Positions 32,980 to 39,301 of a stretch of 64,000 nucleotides of DNA are shown here, in pieces. Made by a program: the position numbers and the translations under genes. The first letter of the stretch is position 1. Each line of letters starts with the position of its first letter. The stretch lies in the NCBI RefSeq assembly GCF_000152725.1, contig NZ_CH724132.1, positions 33,385 through 97,384 on the forward strand, given 5' to 3'. This DNA is from Pseudooceanicola batsensis HTCC2597. GTDB taxonomy: Bacteria > Pseudomonadota > Alphaproteobacteria > Rhodobacterales > Rhodobacteraceae. Under the pieces are notes generated by a model. The model had not been told where the DNA came from. It saw only the letters and a program-made list of their open reading frames with translations, and ran no database searches.

Positions 32980-33711
32980 TCAGTCTTCGACTTTGCGGGC
33001 TTCCTCGACCAAGTCGGCAAGCTGCGCCTTTTCGACGAAGCCCGGGACCAGCGCATCCCCGATCACGAAAGACGGCGTGCCGTTAAAGCCCAGAGCTTGG
33101 GTCAGTTGCATGGAGGTCGCAATGTGCTCTTCGACCTCGGGGGCCTCCATGTCCTTGCGCAACTGCGCGATATCCAGGCCGATCTCCTCGGCCACGCGCA
33201 GCACGGAGGCCTCTTCCGCGCGGCCTTCCAGCCCCATCATTGCCCAGTGAAACTCTTCGTATTTGTCCTGCTTGCGCGCTGCCAAGGCCGCTTTCGCGGC
33301 AAACACCGATCCGTCTCCGAGAATGGGCCATTCACGATAGACGAGGCGAATGTTGGGATCGTCTTCGATCAAAGCCCGCACCTCGGGTTTGACCCGCCGA
33401 CAATAGGGACAGTTGTAGTCGAAAAATTCCACAACAGTGACGTCCCCTTCCAGGTTGCCGAGAACCGGCGCATTCGGATCGTTCTCGATCAGATCGCGCT
33501 GGTCATTCAGAACTTGGGCCTGACTGAGCTCCTGCGCTTGCGCCTGCCTTTGTTCGAGGATCGCCACGGCCTCCATGACAATCTCCGGGTTCTCGCGGAT
33601 TGCCTCGAGCACAAGTTCCTTGACCCGGGACTCTGACAGTTCGTCCGCGAGTGCCGGTATCGGAAGCAAGGCAGCTATCGCGACCGTCGTGAAGGCTTGT
33701 CTGAAACGCAT
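32980..33711 (-). CDS. DsbA-family thiol oxidoreductase, ScsC/BdbD-like
   Basis: A 243-residue exported protein. Signal sequence (AFTTVAIAALLPIPALA), an N-terminal helical region about 75 residues long (as in ScsC trimerisation arms: ELVLEAIRENPEIVMEAVAI), and then a DsbA-like thioredoxin domain with CPYC (Cys101, Cys104) and the cis-Pro loop FNGTPSFVIG. ScsC acts with ScsB in copper tolerance, and a ScsB-like protein is encoded at 39302. It lies at the end of a leftward run of genes with a multicopper oxidase and cytochrome c. Confidence 0.85.
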   Translation of the reverse strand: MRFRQAFTTVAIAALLPIPALADELSESRVKELVLEAIRENPEIVMEAVAILEQRQAQAQELSQAQVLNDQRDLIENDPNAPVLGNLEGDVTVVEFFDYNCPYCRRVKPEVRALIEDDPNIRLVYREWPILGDGSVFAAKAALAARKQDKYEEFHWAMMGLEGRAEEASVLRVAEEIGLDIAQLRKDMEAPEVEEHIATSMQLTQALGFNGTPSFVIGDALVPGFVEKAQLADLVEEARKVED

Positions 33712-33712
33712 T

Positions 33713-34195
33713 TTAGTTCTCTCCCCGTTGTTCGTCGGCTTCTGTCCGCGCGGCCTGGACTTCGCGGATGCGGTCTGGCCAGGTGGACCGGATGAAGGCC
33801 AGGATGTTGTGAATTTGCTGGTCGGTCAGCACGTCTGCGAAACCGGGCATGCCACTGTCGAATTCGACGCCCTGACGCGCCAGAAGCGCCGCACCCCCCA
33901 GTTTTGTGTAATCGAAGAGCAGGCTGTCAGGATGATGCCAGGTGTGACCCGTCTCATCATGTGGTGGTGCTGGCAGGCGCCCATCCGCGCCGGGCGTTCG
34001 CCATTCCGGCTGGCCTTCCAGACCCGCGCCATGACAAGACGCACAGTTTTCTGCGTAGAGCAACGCGCCTTCTTCGATGTCGTAGCTCTCCGCCCTGGAC
34101 GCGCTGCCGACATCCGAGGATGCACTGGTCGAGAGCCAATACGTGAAGGCGGCTGCTGCGACAGTGATCGGAAGGGACCAAACGAGATATCTCAT
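33713..34195 (-). CDS. Membrane-anchored class I cytochrome c
   Basis: A 160-residue protein with an N-terminal anchor helix (YLVWSLPITVAAAAFTYWL) and one CASCH haem site (Cys51, Cys54, His55). The axial Met is probably in SGMPGFADVL. It is the classical small soluble type, tethered to the membrane. The ATG at 34195 overlaps the stop of the multicopper oxidase gene (ATGA), so the two are coupled. Electrons from Cu(I) or another donor may pass between the oxidase and this cytochrome. Confidence 0.8.
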   Translation of the reverse strand: MRYLVWSLPITVAAAAFTYWLSTSASSDVGSASRAESYDIEEGALLYAENCASCHGAGLEGQPEWRTPGADGRLPAPPHDETGHTWHHPDSLLFDYTKLGGAALLARQGVEFDSGMPGFADVLTDQQIHNILAFIRSTWPDRIREVQAARTEADEQRGEN

Positions 34196-35586
34196 GTGAC
34201 CCGTATCCAGGTTGTCATGCCAGATGCGGCGTGGCTGAGCATGTGGCAATGGAACAGCCACTTGCCGGGATTGTCTGCCGTAAAGGCGATCTCCCGGGAC
34301 TCGTTGCCGGCCAACAGGATCGTGTCCCGCATCGGCCCGAACGCGCCGTCGGGGCGCAGCTCGCGGAAATGCATCCCGTGCAGGTGCATCGCATGTGGGA
34401 AAACGGTCTGGTTCTCGATCTTCAGGCGCACCGGCTCGTTCAGGGATAGATCGGCCAGTGGCGTGTAGGTCATTTCGGCGACATCATTCAGGGCCCAGAA
34501 TTTGCCCGCTTGGGCAAGCTGACGGAATCCAAGACGTTCCCCGCCAAGCAATGCGGACTGCATTCGCCCCATTGCCCCGCCGGACATGACCAGTCGCAAA
34601 TCACGCGCATCGGCAAGGTCCGGGGCGTGTGCCGCGGGGTTCGGCGGCAACGGCAGTGGCTTGCCTCTTGGTACTGAACTGGCTGTGCCGTTGACCAGAA
34701 AACTCACCAACGGGGTCAGTTGATCATCATCGCCGATGCGAAGCAATTGGGCGGTGCCGCCTTCGTCTTCGGTCACATCCACAATTAAGTCGACGCGCTG
34801 TGCCGGGCCGAGGATCAACTCGCCGTCAACCGACTGGGGTTGGCCGGTTGGCATTCCATCCACGGCCACCGTCCAGCCACTGAATCCAGAGAGCCTCAGC
34901 GGGAAAATTCGAGCGCTTGCTGCGTTGATGATCCGCAAGCGAATGCGCTCGTTGCGCTGCGCGGGCAAGGTCAGGTCATAGCGCCCGTTGGTCGTGATAA
35001 AGTTGCCGGTACGTCCACCGTGGCTCATCATCATGGGCTGTTCGAAATTGTCGAACAGCTGCCCGCTCTCAGGGTCGAGCAACCAGTCCTCCAGAACGAT
35101 GACTTCCTCGCGGTCGATGTCCGGTCCATCGACCTCTTCGACGATCAAGGCACCGCGCAGACCACGCGCGACTTGCTCGTATGAGCGATTATGCGCGTGA
35201 TACCAATAGGTGCCCGCGTCCGGTACGACGAAGTCGTAGTCAAAGGTTCCACCCGGCGCTACGGCCTCTTGGGTCAGCCCTGAAACGCCATCCATCGCGT
35301 TGTCGATCCGGATTCCGTGCCAGTGAACCGAACTGGGATCGGGTACCTCGTTGCGAAACCTGCGACGCACCCGATCGCCTTGTGTGACCCTGATTTCCGG
35401 GGCCGGAACGAGGCCGTCATAGCCCCAGATCTCTGTTTCCGGGTAGGTGTCCGGAAGAAGCTGTCGACGTGCAACCTTGGCAATCAGGTCCTCGAACGGG
35501 GTCGCGGCAAAAGCCGACTGCGGGATGGCCGCCGCGCAGGCCGCCAGTGTTGCATGGCGCAAGAAATCCCGACGTGTTTGTCTCAT
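34192..35586 (-). CDS. Multicopper oxidase, CopA/CueO-like (copy 2)
   Basis: A 464-residue periplasmic enzyme with a Tat-type signal (RQTRRDFLRHATLAACAAA). Copper-ligand segments are HWHGIRI, WYHAHNRS, HAMHLHGMHFRE and HCHMLSHAASGM. It has the three-domain layout of copper oxidases. It is about 30 residues longer than copy 1 at 25879. It sits between a diheme cytochrome (upstream, gap 44 bases with a hairpin) and a membrane cytochrome that is translationally coupled. This arrangement resembles an oxidase that passes electrons to, or receives them from, cytochromes. Confidence 0.85.
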   Translation of the reverse strand: MRQTRRDFLRHATLAACAAAIPQSAFAATPFEDLIAKVARRQLLPDTYPETEIWGYDGLVPAPEIRVTQGDRVRRRFRNEVPDPSSVHWHGIRIDNAMDGVSGLTQEAVAPGGTFDYDFVVPDAGTYWYHAHNRSYEQVARGLRGALIVEEVDGPDIDREEVIVLEDWLLDPESGQLFDNFEQPMMMSHGGRTGNFITTNGRYDLTLPAQRNERIRLRIINAASARIFPLRLSGFSGWTVAVDGMPTGQPQSVDGELILGPAQRVDLIVDVTEDEGGTAQLLRIGDDDQLTPLVSFLVNGTASSVPRGKPLPLPPNPAAHAPDLADARDLRLVMSGGAMGRMQSALLGGERLGFRQLAQAGKFWALNDVAEMTYTPLADLSLNEPVRLKIENQTVFPHAMHLHGMHFRELRPDGAFGPMRDTILLAGNESREIAFTADNPGKWLFHCHMLSHAASGMTTWIRVT

Positions 35587-35602
35587 TTCGATCCTCGAGA
35601 AA

Positions 35603-35623
35603 GCGGGGGCGTGTTGCCCCCGC
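35603..35623 (-). terminator. GC hairpin between diheme cytochrome and multicopper oxidase genes
   Basis: GCGGGGGC (35603-35610), loop GTGTT, GCCCCCGC (35616-35623): an 8-bp all-GC stem in the 43-base gap. Both genes face left. It may attenuate transcription or protect the mRNA end, giving different amounts of the two products. Confidence 0.45.
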
Positions 35624-35629
35624 GTGGTG

Positions 35630-36547
35630 TTAGTTCGACGCGGGGTTCTCCGCCTCGACCGTGTCCTTGTTCAGCAGGAAAAGCGCCATCGCTTCGCGAT
35701 CGGCAGGTGTCAGAAACCGAGTTCCCTCGCGAACCACTTCCGCCATGCTGCCGCCGAAAGCATCGCCCGAAGGGGTGATGCCGGTCTGGAGCGCATAAGC
35801 GAGGTTTGAAACCGTCCAGTCATTTTTGACCAGGTCTTTTGGCCGTATCGCGGGGGCCTTGCTGCCACCGGGAAGCTGGGCGTTGCCTGCAAAGGAAGCA
35901 CCGATATCGCGGCCTCCCGCAAGATTGCGCGGCGTATGGCAGGCTCCGCAATGTGCCGCACCGCGCACCAATTCCCGTCCTCGATTCCATGCGTCGCTTC
36001 GCCCTTCAATCGGTTCGGTATCCGGATCGTAGAAGAACGCCGCTCGCCAGAGCTTCAGCCCCCATCGTTGGTCGAATGGGAAGCTGACATCATTTTCTGG
36101 TGCAGGCTCGTCCACGGGCGGCACGGTTTGAAACGCCGCCCAGAGGTCAGCGATATCCTGATCAGAAAAATCCGCATAGAAGGTGTACGGGAAAGACGGA
36201 TAGTACGGCGTTCCATCGGGGCCGATGCCTTGCCGCACGGCTTTTGCGAACTGTTCTGCCGTCCATTCGCCCATGCCATGTTCCGGGTCTGTCGTCAGGT
36301 TGGGCGGGTAGAACGTTCCGAACGGGGTTTCGAGCGGCGCCCCTCCGGCAAGTGGTGCGCCGCCCGCTTCAAAATTGGTATGACAGGCAATGCACCCACT
36401 GGCGCGCGCCAGATATGCGCCCCGGTCGACATTGCCCTCTATTGCAATCGGAGTCACTGCACTGCCGACAGGCCATGCAATCACGACGCCGAGGCTGGCC
36501 GCGCCCAGCACGGCGGCCCCGCTGACGAGTGTCAAGAACCGGCGCAT
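35630..36547 (-). CDS. Diheme cytochrome c
   Basis: A 305-residue exported protein with an N-terminal signal or anchor (FLTLVSGAAVLGAASLGVVIAW) and two haem sites, CIACH (Cys52, His56) and HCGACHTPRN (about residue 205). The blocks FYPPNLTTDPEHGMGEWT and GTPYYPSFPYTFY match the family of cytochromes found with membrane dehydrogenases. It is upstream of the multicopper oxidase gene. It could shuttle electrons between that enzyme and the respiratory chain. The C-terminal acidic tail ends VEAENPASN. Confidence 0.8.
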   Translation of the reverse strand: MRRFLTLVSGAAVLGAASLGVVIAWPVGSAVTPIAIEGNVDRGAYLARASGCIACHTNFEAGGAPLAGGAPLETPFGTFYPPNLTTDPEHGMGEWTAEQFAKAVRQGIGPDGTPYYPSFPYTFYADFSDQDIADLWAAFQTVPPVDEPAPENDVSFPFDQRWGLKLWRAAFFYDPDTEPIEGRSDAWNRGRELVRGAAHCGACHTPRNLAGGRDIGASFAGNAQLPGGSKAPAIRPKDLVKNDWTVSNLAYALQTGITPSGDAFGGSMAEVVREGTRFLTPADREAMALFLLNKDTVEAENPASN

Positions 36548-36549
36548 GG

Positions 36550-37143
36550 TCAGTCTTCTTCCGCCCGGAAGCGTTCATGGCATGCGGAACAGACCTGGGT
36601 CGTCATCGCGAATGCTGCGTCGGCGGGCATTTCGGCAATGGCGGCCGCATCCATCATGTCGCCTCGGCCCATCATCGTGCTCCCGCCCATCATGGTTGTA
36701 TCGCCTCCCATCATTGACCCGCCGCCCATCATCGAGGCGCCATCCATGGAGGTATTGCCGCTCATGCCGCCCAATCCATTGTCGGCTGCGCGTTCCAGGC
36801 CCTCAGAGTATTCTTCCAGCTGACTTGCCAATGCCGCGAAGCGCTCCCAGTCGGTCCACACCTCGTCCTTGGCTTCCGAGGGCATGCCCCCTGTGCCCTC
36901 TGGGAACAGCTTTGTCATGCTCTCACCGGCGTGCTGCTGGAACAGGCGCGCGGCATCGCGCACTGTTTCTGCGTCATAGGCCGTTTCGCCCCGCATCATC
37001 GGGGCCACGGTCTTGACCGCCTTCCCCATTGCAAGCATGGCATCCATGCGCTCTTTCACGATGCCGGTGGCACCGCTATGCGCGAATGCCGTGACCGCAG
37101 TACCTGCAATCAACACTGCCGCTACGATAGTCGTCTTTTTCAT
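36550..37143 (-). CDS. Cytochrome c' (c-556-like) with a Met-rich insert
   Basis: A 197-residue exported protein with signal (TTIVAAVLIAGTAVTAFA) and the four-helix bundle of cytochrome c', ending in CSACHERFR (Cys185, Cys188, His189). Between about residues 125 and 165 it carries a Met-rich insert with many MM pairs (SMMGGGSMM, TMMGGSTMM). Ordinary family members lack this. Such repeats bind Cu(I) or Ag(I). The combination suggests a cytochrome modified to bind copper. It lies two bases from the diheme cytochrome start. Confidence 0.8.
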   Translation of the reverse strand: MKKTTIVAAVLIAGTAVTAFAHSGATGIVKERMDAMLAMGKAVKTVAPMMRGETAYDAETVRDAARLFQQHAGESMTKLFPEGTGGMPSEAKDEVWTDWERFAALASQLEEYSEGLERAADNGLGGMSGNTSMDGASMMGGGSMMGGDTTMMGGSTMMGRGDMMDAAAIAEMPADAAFAMTTQVCSACHERFRAEED

Positions 37144-37186
37144 GTCTTCGATCCTTCTTTGGGTCTGCTTTTCGAGCGATGTGAAA

Positions 37187-37513
37187 TCAGACCCACCGTC
37201 GGGGCGGTGGAGGATCGCTGATCGGGCGCAATTCGGTTCGTTGGATCGCGCCGTCTTGCATGACGGCTTTCAGAAAAGAAGGCTCGTACGCCATGTTCGG
37301 CTGAAGCAATAACGCTGCCGGGACAGAACAATCGAGGCCTGGATGGCAGTGGCCAGAGGCCTCGGTCGATGGCCCTGCGTCTTCGTGACCATGGTATTCC
37401 TGCCCCAACGACGTTTCACCATGATATACCGGCGCCTCTGGCACCCCGAGTACTACAAGGAAAAGGCCGAAAACGGCCGACAGAATCCATCGGTTCGTCT
37501 TCGACCAACGCAT
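37187..37513 (-). CDS. Small membrane-anchored protein, hypothetical, Cys/His-rich
   Basis: A 108-residue protein with one N-terminal helix (WILSAVFGLFLVVLGV) and a soluble part with His- and Cys-containing stretch GHCHPGLDCSVPAALLL. It also has a HGHED-type cluster. No family is recognised. Its ATG overlaps the stop of the cytochrome c gene upstream by one base (TGATG), so the two are coupled. The HCHxxxDC pattern could bind metal. Confidence 0.55.
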   Translation of the reverse strand: MRWSKTNRWILSAVFGLFLVVLGVPEAPVYHGETSLGQEYHGHEDAGPSTEASGHCHPGLDCSVPAALLLQPNMAYEPSFLKAVMQDGAIQRTELRPISDPPPPRRWV

Positions 37514-37971
37514 CAGTTGATCCCGTTGGCCCGCTGCAATTCGCGGACATAGGCGGCCACCATCTTGACGTCTCCTTGGGTCAATCCCTCGATCTTAGGC
37601 ATATTACCGAAATTCCAGTGATGTGCACGGACGCCGTTTTGAGCTGCCAGAACAAAAGCCATGTCCGAATGGTGGCTCGGTTCGTAGATCTTGTGCACGA
37701 GAGGCGGCGCAACACCGTTGCGACCGGCGGCATTTTCGCCGTGACACTCGGAACATTTTGCCTCGAATATGTTCTTCCCAAGCGCCGCCTGCTGCGAGAG
37801 TGCGTCAGGCAGCTGGACCTGGACGATCGGATCGCCTTCGGCAATCTCGCTTGTGTCAGGTGGCGTCATGGAGTGGCCAACCGCTAAATCTTCGGCTCCA
37901 ACGAACTGCCAAACGGCAAAACCCCCGCCGATAACAAAAACGGCACCAATCAGCGCAGTTAATTTGTCCAT
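37513..37971 (-). CDS. Membrane-anchored cytochrome c
   Basis: A 152-residue protein with an N-terminal anchor (LTALIGAVFVIGGGFAVWQF) and a haem site CSECH (Cys73, Cys76, His77). The axial Met is probably in GNMPKIEGL. The ATG at 37971 is chosen because the helix starts there and GGAAGATACAGGC precedes it; the longer frame upstream is Arg/Ser-rich and overlaps the L,D-transpeptidase gene. It forms the first gene of the cytochrome run 36550-37971. Confidence 0.75.
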   Translation of the reverse strand: MDKLTALIGAVFVIGGGFAVWQFVGAEDLAVGHSMTPPDTSEIAEGDPIVQVQLPDALSQQAALGKNIFEAKCSECHGENAAGRNGVAPPLVHKIYEPSHHSDMAFVLAAQNGVRAHHWNFGNMPKIEGLTQGDVKMVAAYVRELQRANGIN

Positions 37972-37999
37972 GCCTGTATCTTCCGCCTTGCCCGTTGGG

Positions 38000-38560
38000 T
38001 CAGATGAGTTTGACTTGAGTGCCGACAGGCGCTCGCTCGTAGACTTCCTCGATCTGTTCGTTGAACAAACCGATGCAGCCGTTTGACGACCGGCGGCCGA
38101 TCTTGCGCGTGTCCTGTGTCCCGTGAATACGGTAGTACTGCCACGACAGGTACAGTGCGCGAGTACCCAAGGGGTTGTCCGGATCACCCCCCTCGATACG
38201 TGCCGGCCATTCCGGATTGCGTTCCCGCATGGAGGGCGTCGGCGCCCAACTGGGGTTTTTGCGTTTTTCCACCACTTCAGTGTAACCGCGTTTGGTGAGT
38301 TCGTCGGTCAGCGGAACGGATGTCGGGTAAATCCGCATCTCGCCGTCCGCTGTCCAGTGCTGTAGCGCCATCGTCACGGTGTCTGAGATGATGATCCCTT
38401 TGCCGAGCGTGTCGAAATGGTCTTGCCAGTCATGAACTCGGAAAGAAGAAATGTTGCGGCGAATGGTTTCGGCTCGAACCACGCTTGGTGCAACCAAAGC
38501 GACAGCCGCATACCCCAACAGGCTTCGTCGATTGATCTTGTTGTTTCGCGATGTCGTCAT
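38000..38560 (-). CDS. L,D-transpeptidase (YkuD domain), copy 4
   Basis: A 186-residue exported enzyme with signal sequence (RRSLLGYAAVALVAPSVVRA). The catalytic motif is HGTQDTRKIGRRSSNGCIGL with the nucleophilic Cys. It is the most diverged of the four copies in this window. The family label is YkuD/ErfK. It faces left, away from the regulatory region 38561-38715, which contains the TGTATCC direct repeat. This region may serve both the L,D-transpeptidase and the DUF2933-like gene. Confidence 0.8.
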   Translation of the reverse strand: MTTSRNNKINRRSLLGYAAVALVAPSVVRAETIRRNISSFRVHDWQDHFDTLGKGIIISDTVTMALQHWTADGEMRIYPTSVPLTDELTKRGYTEVVEKRKNPSWAPTPSMRERNPEWPARIEGGDPDNPLGTRALYLSWQYYRIHGTQDTRKIGRRSSNGCIGLFNEQIEEVYERAPVGTQVKLI

Positions 38561-38639
38561 GACACACTCCTAGCCTACGGTTTGTACATGTCTTTTACGG
38601 GAGACCCGGCATCAGGCAACCTGACAAGGCCGCGAGAAG

Positions 38640-38656
38640 TGTATCCATTTGTATCC
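38640..38656 (+). promoter_or_regulatory. Direct repeat TGTATCC site upstream of the ScsB operon
   Basis: TGTATCCATTTGTATCC: two TGTATCC units with a 10-bp period, directly upstream of a -35 (TTGACC at 38657). The position, against the -35 box, is where OmpR-family regulators recruit polymerase. It is the best copy of the motif seen near 48195-48239. Confidence 0.6.
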
Positions 38657-38687
38657 TTGACCTTACCCTGCTGGAGGGTCGCAAATG
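38657..38687 (+). promoter_or_regulatory. Promoter with a degenerate CueR dyad
   Basis: TTGACC, 19-bp spacer TTACCCTGCTGGAGGGTCG, then CAAATG. The right half-site CTGGAGGGT fits CueR but the left half is degraded. With the TGTATCC repeat just upstream, this promoter could be controlled by both CueR and the two-component regulator, or by the latter alone. Confidence 0.45.
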
Positions 38688-38715
38688 ACGCCAGGAACGA
38701 GACAAAGAGGGTGTC

Positions 38716-39018
38716 ATGGACGACGAAAATCCCAAGAATAAGCCGATTACAGACAAGCTCATGCATTACGGAATGATGGCGTGTTGCATTGTGATGCTGT
38801 TGCCCGTGATCGGTTTTTTTCTCGCTGGCGGAACGCTTGCGGGTATGTGGGGCAATGCATCGGCTTTCGCCCCGCTCCTGTTGTGCGTTGGAGCGCATCT
38901 TGTGATGCATAGATTCATGGGGAAATCGTGCCATTCCGACAAGGCAAACGATACTATCGAGGAAGCGCCCGAGCCCATAAGTTCCGTGATTCCTAGCGTC
39001 GCCCGCAACAGGCAGTGA
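38716..39018 (+). CDS. Small DUF2933-like membrane protein
   Basis: A 100-residue protein with two helices (YGMMACCIVMLLPVIGFFL and an AFAPLLLCVGAHLVMH segment), two adjacent Cys and a Cys/His-containing tail (HRFMGKSCHSD). The pattern resembles DUF2933 proteins found in copper clusters, but identity is weak. It is the first gene behind the two regulatory sites at 38640-38687. Confidence 0.55.
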   Translation: MDDENPKNKPITDKLMHYGMMACCIVMLLPVIGFFLAGGTLAGMWGNASAFAPLLLCVGAHLVMHRFMGKSCHSDKANDTIEEAPEPISSVIPSVARNRQ

Positions 39019-39019
39019 T

Positions 39020-39244
39020 GTGCGAGGGAAAGCAAAGGTATTCGTATTGCTGTTGATGGTTACATTACTTGGAGGTTGCGCGGGAAGCCTTGCAGACTGC
39101 CTAGATCTGAAGGCTATCGTGTCCACGAAGCAAGCGTCAGACCTTCTGCCGGATGGGTGTCGAACCCTTTCATCTTCTGCGACTGGCGTTGCGCGAATTG
39201 TCTGTGCGGACGGTCGTCAGGGTTTTGCCACAGGTGGACTTTGA
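39020..39244 (+). CDS. Small lipoprotein, hypothetical
   Basis: A 74-residue protein with a lipoprotein signal (FVLLLMVTLLGGC) and three Cys in the mature part (Cys in LADCLDL, DGCRTL and IVCADG). GTG at 39020 is the start. No family is recognised. It begins one base after the stop of the preceding gene and precedes the scsB-like gene by 57 bases. The cysteines make it a possible disulfide or metal client of ScsB. Confidence 0.5.
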   Translation: MRGKAKVFVLLLMVTLLGGCAGSLADCLDLKAIVSTKQASDLLPDGCRTLSSSATGVARIVCADGRQGFATGGL

Positions 39245-39301
39245 CGCAATTTCCGCCGTCCTGGCGAAATCTGCGGAAAATATGGGAAGGAAGCAGGTAT
39301 C

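Noticed and set aside
38657..38687. Fully canonical CueR site before the DUF2933-like gene
   Set aside because: Only the right half-site matches well; the left half is degraded. It is listed as a degenerate site with lower confidence.
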